This document shows positions 23,928 through 32,265 of a stretch of 46,582 nucleotides of DNA, piece by piece. The position numbers and the translations under genes were made by a program. Below the pieces are notes generated by a model. The model worked only from the letters and a program-made list of their open reading frames with translations, searched no databases and was not told the DNA's origin. This DNA is from Limiplasma sp964504385 (GTDB lineage: Bacteria; Bacillota; Clostridia; Christensenellales; Aristaeellaceae): contig CAZDEF010000013.1 of NCBI GenBank assembly GCA_964504385.1, positions 1 through 46,582 of the forward strand, in the 5' to 3' direction. Positions within the stretch are counted from its first letter, which is position 1. Every line of letters starts with the position of its first letter.

Positions 23928-25146
23928 TCTGTATGTAAAAAGCCTGAATATGATCAACCCCTTTGTGGTGGCTTCCAGCCCCGCCACGCAGGGCGCGCGC
24001 AACGTGCTCAAGAGCGCCAAGATGCGCCCCGGCGCCATCACCATGCGCAACTTCGGCCACGGCTCCGGCGGCGGCAGCTTCTTCGGCCCGGATGCCAAGG
24101 CGGCGTTTTCCGGCCAGCAGTGCTTCCACAGCCATGCGGTGGGACGGCAGATCCCCGATTCCATCGACACGCTGGAAAAGTACTGCGAGGAAGTGAAAGC
24201 CATCAAGCGCGACATGGACTCCGACATCCAGCTGTGGGTGAGCGTGGGCCATTACAGCGACATCGTGAAGGGCGGCAACTGGGAGAAGGACTGGGTGCGG
24301 CAGGCGAAGGAGCTGAAGCTGGCCGGCGCGGACGCCATCGAGCTGCACTTCAACACCCCCGGCGTGGCCGTGGCCAAGGATCGCGTGTTCAACTATCATG
24401 AGCTCATCCGCCACTGCACCGCGCTCATCAAGGAAGCCGTGGGCGACACCCGTGTGATGGTGAAGCTGGCCATCGAGGGCACGGACGTGCTCACATCCAT
24501 GCGCATTGCACAGGCCAGCGGCGCGGACGCCGTGGGCCCCACCGCCCGCTGGAAGGCGTTCTACATGGATCTGGACTGGCGGCGCACGCAGCCCCGCCCC
24601 GGCGCGGGCTACGGCGGCACGCAGGCCACCCCGCTGGTGTGCTACTCCGTGGCGGAAGCGCGCAACAGCGGCATCACCCTGCCCATCTACGCGGGCGGCG
24701 GCGTGTTCAGCTACGAGCAGGCCGCGCGCATGCTCATGGCCGGCAGCGACTGTGTGCAGCTGGGCGCGCTGGCGTGCTCCGGCGGCACCATGGCCTGCCG
24801 CAAGCTCATCAGCGACCTGAACCAGTGGATGGACAAGGCCGGCTACGCCGACATCGACAGCCTGCGCGGCGATGCGCTGACGCTGTTCAACATGTCCGCC
24901 GATTTTGCCAAGGCGCGCCAAGACCGGCTGGGCGACGCCTACCAGTTTGCGCAGGTAGACGCGGACAAGTGCATCGGCTGCGGCCGCTGTCAGGACGTGT
25001 GCTGGCACGAGGGCGTAGACTTGAAAGACCGTAAGGCCTTCAAGACGGACAAGTGCATCGGCTGCGGCTACTGCTTCCAAGTGTGCCCCACCGGCGCGCT
25101 GCACGTCAACGCCGGCGACATTCTGGCCGAGCCGTTTGAAAAGTAA
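23920..25146 (+). CDS. PreA/dihydroorotate dehydrogenase-like flavoprotein with C-terminal 2[4Fe-4S] domain
   Basis: A 408-residue protein. Residues 1-320 form an FMN-binding TIM barrel related to dihydroorotate dehydrogenase and to PreA of dihydropyrimidine dehydrogenase (start NPFVVASSPATQG; late FMN-phosphate region IYAGGGVFSYEQAARMLMAGSDCVQLG). Residues about 345-400 form a ferredoxin domain with two clusters (CIGCGRCQDVC and CIGCGYCFQVC). The motif expected in pyrimidine-specific PreA proteins is not obvious, and the gene is the last of a sugar locus. An electron-transferring reductase or oxidase for a locus intermediate is inferred. GGAGG precedes the ATG. A clean terminator follows. 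Confidence 0.8.
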   Translation: MANLYVKSLNMINPFVVASSPATQGARNVLKSAKMRPGAITMRNFGHGSGGGSFFGPDAKAAFSGQQCFHSHAVGRQIPDSIDTLEKYCEEVKAIKRDMDSDIQLWVSVGHYSDIVKGGNWEKDWVRQAKELKLAGADAIELHFNTPGVAVAKDRVFNYHELIRHCTALIKEAVGDTRVMVKLAIEGTDVLTSMRIAQASGADAVGPTARWKAFYMDLDWRRTQPRPGAGYGGTQATPLVCYSVAEARNSGITLPIYAGGGVFSYEQAARMLMAGSDCVQLGALACSGGTMACRKLISDLNQWMDKAGYADIDSLRGDALTLFNMSADFAKARQDRLGDAYQFAQVDADKCIGCGRCQDVCWHEGVDLKDRKAFKTDKCIGCGYCFQVCPTGALHVNAGDILAEPFEK

Positions 25147-25162
25147 ATTTTTCTGTAAATCT

Positions 25163-25190
25163 AAAAGAGGAGCCGTTTGACTCCTCTTTT
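25163..25190 (+). terminator. Rho-independent terminator of the carbohydrate locus
   Basis: AAAAGAGGAG (25163-25172) pairs perfectly with CTCCTCTTTT (25181-25190) around an 8-nt loop, with T-rich sequence after. It lies 16 bp downstream of the PreA-like gene and directly before the second copy of the dispersed repeat. Confidence 0.9.
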
Positions 25191-25194
25191 CATT

Positions 25195-25401
25195 TTGTCC
25201 CAAAAACACTCATGGGAGGTTTGGAGGGCCGCAGCCCTCCAAATGTAATCGTATCGACCGGCTTTGCCGGTCGGGCGGGCCGTTTCCGCGTTCACGCGGA
25301 AACATTCCTTACGCCGTTTGCCGTCCGGCGAGCCGAAGGCGAGTAGGCAAACGGTGCCTTCCTTCGGCGGAAAAGATCGCCGAAGGTGAGCTTTTTCGAC
25401 G
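25195..25401. repeat. Dispersed intergenic structured repeat, copy 2 (about 207 bp)
   Basis: It matches copy 1 (3630-3834) from TTGTCC to TTTTTCGACG. Hairpins include TTTGGAGGGC/GCCCTCCAAA, GACCGGC/GCCGGTC, TTTCCGCG/CGCGGAAA and CCTTCGGCG/CGCCGAAGG. Several are more perfect here than in copy 1. A minus-strand frame runs through this copy but is broken in copy 1. With the terminator and recD2 promoter it accounts for most of the gene-free stretch 25147-25519. Confidence 0.82.
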
Positions 25402-25465
25402 TTCCGTCTTCTCTTTTTTTGATCCTCCGCACATCGGGCAATGGGGTGCAATGGCTCTGTTTCTG

Positions 25466-25474
25466 TGTTATACT
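25466..25474 (+). promoter_or_regulatory. Extended -10 promoter of recD2
   Basis: TGTTATACT is an extended -10 (TGn plus TATACT), 45 bp before the recD2 start. The -35 region is weak (GTGCAA at 17 bp). Confidence 0.5.
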
Positions 25475-25519
25475 CATAGGGTGATTTTTTTCAAATGCTT
25501 TTGAACTCCAGAAAGGAGA

Positions 25520-27748
25520 ATGGCTCCCTTGGAACTCGATACCCTCACCGCTGTGGTGCAGGAAACCACCTTCCGCAACGAGGACAACGGCTACACTGTG
25601 CTGCGCGTGGGCAGCGGGCGCAGCCAGCAGACCGTGGTGGGCATGATGCCGGAGCTCAGCCCCGGCGAGAACGTGACCTTTGAGGGCGTGTGGACGGAGC
25701 ACCCGGTCTACGGCAAGCAGTTCAGTGCGCGCACCTGCACCATCACCCCGCCCACGGGCAAGGCCGCCATTGAAAAATACCTGGGTTCGGGCCTCATCCG
25801 CGGCATCGGCCCCTCCACCGCCAAGCTGATCGTGAAGCACTTCGGCGATAAGGCGCTGGACGTGCTGGACGAGCATCCGGAGCGGCTGACGGAGATCAGC
25901 GGCATCGGCAAAAAGAAGGCCGCCATAATCATTGAAAGCTACATGCAGCAGATGGGCATGCGCCGCATTCTGGTATTTTTGCAGAACTACGGCCTCAGCC
26001 CCAATCTGGCCATGAAGATCGCCAAATACTACGGCGAAAATGCAGTGGAGCTCATCCGCCAGAACCCCTACCGCATGGTGATGGACATCGAGGGCGTGGG
26101 CTTCCTCACCGCAGACCGCATCGCCCTTTCCATGGGCATCGACCCGCAGAGCGAATTCCGCATCCGCGCGGCGCTGTTTTACCTGATGGGCGAGGCCGCA
26201 GGCAACGGCGGCCACACCTATCTGCCGCGCGAGGTACTGCGCCAGCGCGCCTGCGCCATGCTGCGCGCCGAGGAGGAGCTGGTGGAGCGGCAGATCAGCG
26301 AGGCCATGCTGCAGAAAATGCTCATCGGCTTTTCCGTGCCGGACTGCGACGAGGCGCTGTGCCTGCCGCTGTATTACCATGCCGAACGCGAGATCGCCCT
26401 GCGGCTGCAGCAGCTGCTTGCCTCGCGCCCCTACAAGAGCGTGAAGAATCTGGAGCACCGCATTGCCGAATACGAAAAAGAGGCGGATGTGTCCTTCAGC
26501 GCGCAGCAGAAGAAGGCCATTTCCAGCGCCGTGGAGGAGGGCGTGCTGGTCATCACCGGCGGCCCCGGCACCGGTAAGACCACCATCATCCGCTGCATCC
26601 TGCACCTGCTGCGCGAGGACAACGACATCCTGCTGTGCGCCCCCACCGGCCGCGCGGCCAAGCGTATGAGCGAGGCCACTGGCGAGGAGGCCAAGACCAT
26701 CCACCGCCTGCTGGAATACGGCGGCGACGAGGACACCTTCGCCCGCAGCGAGGACTATCCCCTTGAGGCGGACTGCGTGATCGTGGACGAGATGAGCATG
26801 GTGGACGTGCGCCTGATGCGCGGGCTGCTGCGCGCCATTCTGCCCGGCACGCGCCTGATCCTTGTGGGCGACAGCGACCAGCTGCCCTCCGTGGGCGCGG
26901 GCAACGTGCTGTCCGACATTCTGGACAGCGATGCGGTGCCCTCCGTGCGGCTGACGGATATCTTCCGTCAGGATGAAAGCAGCATGATCGTGCTCAACGC
27001 GCACCGCATCAACAACGGCGAGCTGCCCATCCTGCGCAAGCGCGACACGGACTTCTTCTTTGAGCGCAAGGCGCTGCAGTCCGACGCGGCGCAGACCATT
27101 GCCAGCCTGCTGTCCGTGCGGCTGCCGGGCTTTCTGGGCTTTCCCCAGGGCAGCTGGCAGAGCGAGGCGACCCGCACCATTCAGGTGCTTTCGCCCACCA
27201 AAAAGGGCGATTGCGGCTCCTTTAACCTCAACCGCCTGCTGCAGAACACCCTCAACCCCGACCAGCCCGGCAAGGACGCCATCGTCCACGGTGAAACGGA
27301 ATTCCGCGTGGGCGACAAGGTGATCCAGACCAAAAACGACTATCAGCTGGAGTTCACCCGCAAAACGCCCTTCGGCACCGAGGAAGGCAGCGGCGTGTTC
27401 AACGGCGATGTGGGCTACATCGTGCGCATGGATCCCGCAGAGCACATGCTGACCGTGTGCTTTGACGACGACCGCTATGTGACCTATCAGAAGCAGCAGC
27501 TGGATTCGCTGGAGCTGGCCTACTGCCTGACCGTGCACAAGAGCCAGGGCAGCGAATTCCCCGTGGTGGTGTTGCCGGTGGTGGGCGGCCCGCCCATGCT
27601 GATGGCGCGCAACCTGCTCTACACTGCGCTCACGCGCGCCCGCAGGCTGGTGGTGCTGGTGGGGCGCGAGGAGGTCATCGCTCAGATGGTGGCCAACGAC
27701 CATGTGGCCAAGCGCTACACCACCCTGTGCGACCTGCTGCGGGGATAG
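25520..27748 (+). CDS. recD2: RecD2 5'-3' DNA helicase (ExoV RecD-like)
   Basis: A 742-residue SF1B helicase acting in DNA repair without RecBC. An N-terminal OB-like region (residues 1-85) is followed by helix-hairpin-helix repeats (IRGIGPSTAKLIV and ISGIGKKKAAII). The helicase core has GGPGTGKTT at about residue 347, VIVDEMSMVD, LVGDSDQLPSVGAGNVL and the C-terminal VHKSQGSEFP motif. The length is usual for RecD2. AAAGGAGA sits almost against the ATG at 25520, so the in-frame TTG at 25529 (10-nt spacing) may be the real start. The gene appears to be transcribed alone. Confidence 0.94.
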   Translation: MAPLELDTLTAVVQETTFRNEDNGYTVLRVGSGRSQQTVVGMMPELSPGENVTFEGVWTEHPVYGKQFSARTCTITPPTGKAAIEKYLGSGLIRGIGPSTAKLIVKHFGDKALDVLDEHPERLTEISGIGKKKAAIIIESYMQQMGMRRILVFLQNYGLSPNLAMKIAKYYGENAVELIRQNPYRMVMDIEGVGFLTADRIALSMGIDPQSEFRIRAALFYLMGEAAGNGGHTYLPREVLRQRACAMLRAEEELVERQISEAMLQKMLIGFSVPDCDEALCLPLYYHAEREIALRLQQLLASRPYKSVKNLEHRIAEYEKEADVSFSAQQKKAISSAVEEGVLVITGGPGTGKTTIIRCILHLLREDNDILLCAPTGRAAKRMSEATGEEAKTIHRLLEYGGDEDTFARSEDYPLEADCVIVDEMSMVDVRLMRGLLRAILPGTRLILVGDSDQLPSVGAGNVLSDILDSDAVPSVRLTDIFRQDESSMIVLNAHRINNGELPILRKRDTDFFFERKALQSDAAQTIASLLSVRLPGFLGFPQGSWQSEATRTIQVLSPTKKGDCGSFNLNRLLQNTLNPDQPGKDAIVHGETEFRVGDKVIQTKNDYQLEFTRKTPFGTEEGSGVFNGDVGYIVRMDPAEHMLTVCFDDDRYVTYQKQQLDSLELAYCLTVHKSQGSEFPVVVLPVVGGPPMLMARNLLYTALTRARRLVVLVGREEVIAQMVANDHVAKRYTTLCDLLRG

Positions 27749-27777
27749 CGGCGGAGCGCCGATGCCAACACTTCCCC

Positions 27778-27807
27778 TTGTGAAGATATCCCCGTTTGTG
27801 ATACAAT
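27778..27807 (+). promoter_or_regulatory. Promoter of the rimO-pgsA-cinA-recA operon
   Basis: TTGTGA (27778-27783) and TACAAT (27802-27807) are separated by 18 bp, with TGa before the -10. This lies about 70 bp upstream of rimO. No LexA box is evident near it. Confidence 0.7.
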
Positions 27808-27874
27808 AAGACCCGGATGACAAACATATGTGCGCATCCGTTTGAGAAACGTTTTGAACCGAGGGAGGATCCCT

Positions 27875-29182
27875 ATGCTCAAGGTTGGAGCCATTTCGCT
27901 GGGATGCAGCAAAAATCAGGTGGACACCGAGCTGATGCTGGGCATTTTGGTGAACGCAGGCTATGAGCTGACGGCGGATGAACGCGAGGCGGACATCCTC
28001 ATCGTCAACACCTGCGGCTTCATCGACCCGGCCAAGCAGGAAAGCATCGATACGCTGCTGTCGCTGGCTGAATACAAGGAAACGGGCAAGTGCCGGCTGC
28101 TGGTGGCCACGGGCTGTCTGGTGCAGCGCTACGAAGAAGCCCTGCGCGCCGAAATGCCCGAGATCGACCTGTTCATGGGCGTGAGCCAGTACGAAAAGCT
28201 GCCGCAGGCCATTGAGGAAGCGCTCAAGGGAAAGCGCCCCAGCTACTGCGCGCCCAATGCCGCCATCCTGACCGGCGAGCGCGTGCTCACCTCCGCGCCG
28301 TATCAGGCGTACATCCGCATTGCGGACGGGTGCGACAACCGCTGCGCCTACTGCGCCATTCCCCTCATCCGCGGCGGCTTCCGCAGCCGCGATATCGAGG
28401 ACGTGCTGGAGGAGATCCGCACGCTGGCGGCACAGGGCGTGAAGGAACACATCCTGGTGGCGCAGGATACCTCGCGCTTCGGCATCGACCGGGTGGGGCA
28501 TTCCCAGCTGCCGGAGCTGATGACCCGCGCGGCGGACATCCCCGGCGTGGAGTGGCTGCGCGTGCTGTACTGCTACCCGGACGAGGTGGACCAGACCCTG
28601 CTGGATGCGATGGCTTCGCGCCCCAATATCTGCAAATATCTGGATCTGCCCCTGCAGCATGCCGACCCCGAGCTGTTGCGCCGCATGAACCGCCGCGGCC
28701 AGATGGAGCACACCCGCGCCTTTCTGAAAAAGGCGCGCGAAATGGGCTTCACCCTGCGCACCACGTTCATCACCGGCTTCCCCGGAGAGACGGAGGAGCA
28801 GTTTGACCGCCTGATGGATTTTGTGGACGAGATCGAATTCGACCGTTTGGGCGCGTTCACCTACTCGCCCGAAGAGGATACCCCCGCCGCCGTGATGCCG
28901 GATCAGATCGACGAGGAAGTAAAGGCCGCCCGTCTGGAACGGCTGATGCTGCGCCAGCAGGACATCTCCCTGCGGCGCAACCAGCTGCGCGTGGGCACGG
29001 AGGTGAAGGTGCTGGTGGATCGGCTGGAGGACGGCCGCGCCATTGCCCGCTCCGCCTGTGAAGCGCCCGATACCGACGGCGTGATCTATTTGGAAGGCGC
29101 GGATGAAAGCGACGTGGGTTCCTTCGTGACGGCGCGCATCACCGGCGCGGACACCTACGACCTGATGGGGGTGAAGCTGTGA
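27875..29182 (+). CDS. rimO: Ribosomal protein S12 methylthiotransferase RimO
   Basis: A 435-residue radical SAM enzyme that adds a methylthio group to the aspartate of ribosomal protein S12. It opens with the family start KVGAISLGCSKNQVDTE. The N-terminal cluster cysteines are in GCSKN, NTCGF and ATGCL. The radical SAM CxxxCxxC motif is DGCDNRCAYCAIP near residue 155, and a TRAM domain forms the last 65 residues. The ATG at 27875 has GAGGGAGGA upstream; an open extension to 27830 is not family-like. It overlaps pgsA by 4 bp. Confidence 0.96.
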   Translation: MLKVGAISLGCSKNQVDTELMLGILVNAGYELTADEREADILIVNTCGFIDPAKQESIDTLLSLAEYKETGKCRLLVATGCLVQRYEEALRAEMPEIDLFMGVSQYEKLPQAIEEALKGKRPSYCAPNAAILTGERVLTSAPYQAYIRIADGCDNRCAYCAIPLIRGGFRSRDIEDVLEEIRTLAAQGVKEHILVAQDTSRFGIDRVGHSQLPELMTRAADIPGVEWLRVLYCYPDEVDQTLLDAMASRPNICKYLDLPLQHADPELLRRMNRRGQMEHTRAFLKKAREMGFTLRTTFITGFPGETEEQFDRLMDFVDEIEFDRLGAFTYSPEEDTPAAVMPDQIDEEVKAARLERLMLRQQDISLRRNQLRVGTEVKVLVDRLEDGRAIARSACEAPDTDGVIYLEGADESDVGSFVTARITGADTYDLMGVKL

Positions 29183-29727
29183 ACTGGCCCAATCGACTGT
29201 CCCTGATCCGCATCTGCAGCGTGCCGGTGCTGACCCTGCTGCTGTTCTGCGACGGGCTGGGTTGGACGCGCTACGCGGCGCTGTTCCTGTTCATTCTTGC
29301 CGCCATCACCGATTTTGTGGACGGTCACATCGCCCGCAAATACGATCTGGTCACCAATTTTGGCAAGTTCATCGACCCTGTGGCCGACAAGCTGCTGGTG
29401 CTGTCCACCATGACCATGCTCAGCTGGCACAGGCTGCTGCCTGCGTGGATCGTGGTGGCGGTGCTGTTCCGCGAGCTGGCGGTGGACGGGCTGCGGCTGG
29501 TGGCCGTGGAACAGGGCAAGGTGATCGCCGCCGCCAAGCTGGGCAAGATCAAGACCGTGGTGCAGATGGTGATGATCATCGCCCATCTGGTGTACTTTGC
29601 GCAGTTCCCACTTTTGAACGTGCTGGCGCAGTGGCTGATGCTGCCTTCGCAGATTGCCGTGCTGGTGATGACTGTGTGGAGCGGCGCGGACTATTTCATT
29701 CGCAACAAAGAGGTGCTCCATGGCTGA
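29179..29727 (+). CDS. pgsA: CDP-diacylglycerol--glycerol-3-phosphate 3-phosphatidyltransferase
   Basis: A 182-residue membrane enzyme making phosphatidylglycerol phosphate from CDP-diacylglycerol and glycerol-3-phosphate. The CDP-alcohol phosphotransferase motif is present as DFVDGHIARKYDLVTNFGKF, followed by IDPVADK. Several hydrophobic helices surround it. It starts with GTG overlapping the rimO stop, and its end overlaps cinA by 8 bp, so the operon is tightly coupled. The rimO/pgsA/cinA/recA order is common in Firmicutes. Confidence 0.94.
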   Translation: MNWPNRLSLIRICSVPVLTLLLFCDGLGWTRYAALFLFILAAITDFVDGHIARKYDLVTNFGKFIDPVADKLLVLSTMTMLSWHRLLPAWIVVAVLFRELAVDGLRLVAVEQGKVIAAAKLGKIKTVVQMVMIIAHLVYFAQFPLLNVLAQWLMLPSQIAVLVMTVWSGADYFIRNKEVLHG

Positions 29728-30199
29728 TCTTCAAACCTTGAGCGCAGAAGTCGTGCGCGTATTTCAGGAGCGGAAACAGACCCTTGGCGCGGCGGAAAGC
29801 CTGACCGGCGGCATGATCTGCGCATCAGTGGCCGGGGTGAGCGGCGCCAGCGCGGTGCTGATGGGCGGCGTGGTGAGCTACGACCCCCGCGTGAAGCACG
29901 AGCTGCTGGGCGTGGAGCAGTCCGTCATCGACACGGTGGGCGTGGTCAGCGAGCCCTGCGCCCGCCAGATGGCCGAGGGCGCGCGCCGTGCGCTGAAGGT
30001 GGACGTGGCGGTGAGCGCCACAGGCATTGCCGGCCCGACGGGCGGCACGCCGACTGCGCCGGTGGGCACGGTGTTCATCGGCGTGAGCAGCGCAAAGGGC
30101 ACGCGCGTGGACGAATGTCATTTTACCGGCGACCGGCAGAGCGTGCGCGAGCAGAGCGCGGCGCATGCATTGCAGCTGGCGCTGGATGCAATCGACTGA
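29720..30199 (+). CDS. cinA: CinA C-terminal family nicotinamide-nucleotide amidohydrolase
   Basis: A 159-residue protein equal to the C-terminal domain of CinA (PncC), which deamidates nicotinamide mononucleotide to nicotinate mononucleotide for NAD recycling. Family motifs include GAAESLTGGMICA, GGVVSYDPRVKHELLGV and ATGIAGPTGGTPTAPVGTVFIG. The N-terminal MoaB-like domain of full-length CinA is absent, so this is the short form. It lies directly before recA, as in many Firmicutes. Confidence 0.93.
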   Translation: MADLQTLSAEVVRVFQERKQTLGAAESLTGGMICASVAGVSGASAVLMGGVVSYDPRVKHELLGVEQSVIDTVGVVSEPCARQMAEGARRALKVDVAVSATGIAGPTGGTPTAPVGTVFIGVSSAKGTRVDECHFTGDRQSVREQSAAHALQLALDAID

Positions 30200-30223
30200 T
30201 AACGAAAGAGAGGATCATCGCCA

Positions 30224-31348
30224 ATGGCCAAAAAGGAAACCACGAAGAAGGAAATCGGCGCGAAGGTGGACGATGTAAAGGAAGCTAAGATGAAAGCGCT
30301 GGAAAGCGCGCTGGCACAGCTGAACAAGACCTACGGCAAGGGCAGCGTGATGAAGTTTTCCGACGCTGCGGCGGATCAGAACCTGCAGGTGATCTCCACC
30401 GGCTGTCTGGATCTGGACATGGCGCTGGGTGTGGGCGGTTTGCCCCGCGGCCGCATTGTGGAGATCTACGGGCCGGAATCCTCCGGTAAGACCACCGTGG
30501 CGCTGCACTGCGTGGCCGAGGCGCAGAAGGCCGGCGGCGTGGCGGCCTTCATCGATGCGGAGCACGCGCTGGATCCCGTATATGCCAAGAAGCTGGGCGT
30601 AAACATTGACGAGCTGTACATTTCCCAGCCCGACACCGGCGAGCAGGCGCTGGAGATCTGCGAGGCGCTGGTGCGCAGCGGCGCGGTGGACATTGTGGTC
30701 ATCGACTCCGTGGCTGCGCTGGTGCCGCGCGCCGAGATCGAGGGCGAGATGGGCGACAGCTTTGTGGGCCTGCAGGCGCGTCTGATGAGTCAGGCGCTGC
30801 GCAAGCTGACCGGCGTGATCTCCAAGACCAACGCGGTGGCTATTTTCATCAACCAGCTGCGCGAAAAGGTGGGCGTGATGTACGGCAACCCCGAGACCAC
30901 CACCGGCGGCCGCGCGCTGAAGTTCTACGCCAGCGTTCGTTTGGACGTGCGCCGCGGCGAGCAGCTGAAGAACGGCACCGAGGCCATTGGCAACCGCACC
31001 AAGGTGAAGGTGGTCAAGAACAAGGTCGCGCCGCCGTTCAAGGTAGCCGAGTTCGACATCATCTACGGCGAGGGCATTTCCAAGTGGGGCAGTCTGTTAG
31101 ACATGGCTGTGGAGCGCGACATCATTCACAAATCCGGCGCGTGGTTCAGCTACGAGGATCAGCGCATCGGGCAGGGCCGCGAAAATGCGCGCCAGTATCT
31201 GCGCGACAATCCCGAGCTGGCCGACAAGATCGAAAAGATCCTGCGCGATGAAGCTGCGGCCAAGCTGGCGGGAGATCCCGCGCCCGTAAGCGAGGACGAT
31301 CCTGCGGATCTGGAAGACGAGGATTTGGCGCTGATGGATGAGGTGTAA
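30224..31348 (+). CDS. recA: Recombinase RecA
   Basis: A 374-residue RecA that forms filaments on single-stranded DNA for strand exchange and SOS induction. Key motifs: Walker A GPESSGKTT near residue 87, IDAEHALDP, VVIDSVAALVPRAEIEGEMGD, the MSQALRK loop, and INQLREKVGVMYGNPETTTGGRALKFYAS. The N-terminal 20 residues are rich in lysine, and the C-terminal tail is strongly acidic (EDDPADLEDEDLALMDEV), both usual. No SOS operator was recognised just upstream, so it probably relies on the operon promoter before rimO. A hairpin-rich gene-free region follows. Confidence 0.98.
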   Translation: MAKKETTKKEIGAKVDDVKEAKMKALESALAQLNKTYGKGSVMKFSDAAADQNLQVISTGCLDLDMALGVGGLPRGRIVEIYGPESSGKTTVALHCVAEAQKAGGVAAFIDAEHALDPVYAKKLGVNIDELYISQPDTGEQALEICEALVRSGAVDIVVIDSVAALVPRAEIEGEMGDSFVGLQARLMSQALRKLTGVISKTNAVAIFINQLREKVGVMYGNPETTTGGRALKFYASVRLDVRRGEQLKNGTEAIGNRTKVKVVKNKVAPPFKVAEFDIIYGEGISKWGSLLDMAVERDIIHKSGAWFSYEDQRIGQGRENARQYLRDNPELADKIEKILRDEAAAKLAGDPAPVSEDDPADLEDEDLALMDEV

Positions 31349-31678
31349 GGGGTTTGAACTTGGCAGTTGGCTTTTGAGCTGACCGCATACTGAATGGTCA
31401 TCGCATTAAAGTGCTTTGCGGCGGCACGCATGCCGCTTCCTTACAGCGCTTTGTTACGCGCAACAGGAATGCCTCCGGCGGCCAAGGAGATCAGGGGGAA
31501 CGTCGAGGTTCCCCGCCCTTCGGGCCATTATTGTATCGGAACATGTGCCCACCGCAGGTGCCTCCTTGGATCCTCCTTACCCCCTCCCCGACAAGGGGCA
31601 CGGCCCCTTGACCCCTGAATGTTGTATTGTTCTAAGTGGCAAACCGTTGAGGGACTTGAATTTTGCGTCCGTACACGC

Positions 31679-31725
31679 AAACAGCCATCACTACCAGCCT
31701 AACGGCTGACAAGTGATGGCTGTTT
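31679..31725 (+). terminator. 14-bp stem hairpin followed by T residues, candidate terminator after recA
   Basis: AAACAGCCATCACT (31679-31692) pairs with AGTGATGGCTGTTT (31712-31725), and the loop itself contains AGCC/GGCT. A further CGTCCG/CGGACG pair lies outside the stem. It is 330 bp past recA, so it could end that transcript or an unrecognised short RNA. Confidence 0.5.
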
Positions 31726-32024
31726 TGCTGCGGACGGGATGTGGGGATTGCCGCAAGTTACCTTGCATTACCCCACCCGTAGCCCAGCTCTGCCGAAGGC
31801 AGAAGTAGGGCGGTTCTCGCCGCGTCCGCGGAAGATAGCTCACGCTCCTTAGCAAAGTCCCCCCGCGCCCACGGGGGGTTTACCCCTTGCTCACGCCAGA
31901 GCGACCGGGTCGAAGGGCAGGGCCCCTTCGACTGAAGGGAGCGGCGCGCAAGAACGTTCGATGCGGAGGGCAGGCGCGGCGCTTCAGCGCCGCGAATGTC
32001 CGGTGCTGCTGGGAGGCGGGGAGT

Positions 32025-32079
32025 CCAGAGGGGTGTCTCGGGGGGACCGGTGCGGGGTCCCCCCCCGACATCCCTCTGG
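32025..32079. repeat. 24-bp stem long inverted repeat
   Basis: Arms 32025-32048 and 32056-32079 pair at 22 of 24 positions (CCAGAGGG/CCCTCTGG outer, GGGGGGACC/GGTCCCCCC inner) around a 7-nt loop, with two mismatches in the middle. It is part of the hairpin array upstream of the lipase promoter and has no T-run. Confidence 0.75.
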
Positions 32080-32193
32080 CCCCAGCGGAGCGGGCCGCTC
32101 CACCGCTCCCCTCGCAAGGGGAGCGACCTAAAGCCCCGCGCCCCAGCGCAATATTCAAAAAAATCCGTAAAGCAAATCCTCCCGCTCCTCCCC

Positions 32194-32223
32194 TTCCCTC
32201 ACCCCCTCCCCCTGTGGTACAAT
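32194..32223 (+). promoter_or_regulatory. Promoter of the alpha/beta hydrolase gene
   Basis: TTCCCT (32194-32199), 18 bp, then TACAAT (32218-32223) preceded by TGg gives an extended -10 promoter. The start codon is 42 bp downstream. Confidence 0.6.
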
Positions 32224-32265
32224 CATCTTACTGAAACAACCTCATATCCAAAGGAGGCCTACCTC

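Larger units (their letters stand above)
31349..32265. other. 917-bp gene-free region with an array of GC-rich hairpins
   Basis: No credible gene is seen; open frames here are low-complexity and lack ribosome sites. Perfect hairpins: 31495-31514 (GGGGAAC/GTTCCCC), 31515-31525 (GCCC/GGGC), 31592-31610 (CAAGGGGC/GCCCCTTG), 31679-31725, 31859-31878 (CCCCCCG/CGGGGGG), 31909-31932 (GTCGAAGGG/CCCTTCGAC), 31975-31994 (CGCGGCGC/GCGCCGCG), and a near-perfect 32025-32079. The lipase promoter closes the region. In many Firmicutes recA is followed by the RNase Y gene, which is missing here. Confidence 0.8.

Noticed and set aside
25161..25451. A possible 96-residue minus-strand protein in dispersed repeat copy 2
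   Set aside because: The same region in copy 1 has a 1-nt indel and an early stop, while hairpin pairing is kept, so selection is on structure and not on protein.
25292..28711. A 1139-codon open frame on the minus strand
   Set aside because: It is antisense to recD2 and rimO, both unambiguous, and its His/Ala/Gln-rich translation is what GC-rich coding DNA gives in reverse.
31758..32158. Small open frames in the recA downstream region
   Set aside because: They are Pro/Arg/Ala-rich, lack ribosome binding sites and overlap several perfect hairpins.
31996..32265. N-terminal extension of the alpha/beta hydrolase
   Set aside because: The extra 90 residues cover hairpins and the promoter; a strong ribosome site and family-like start occur at 32266.
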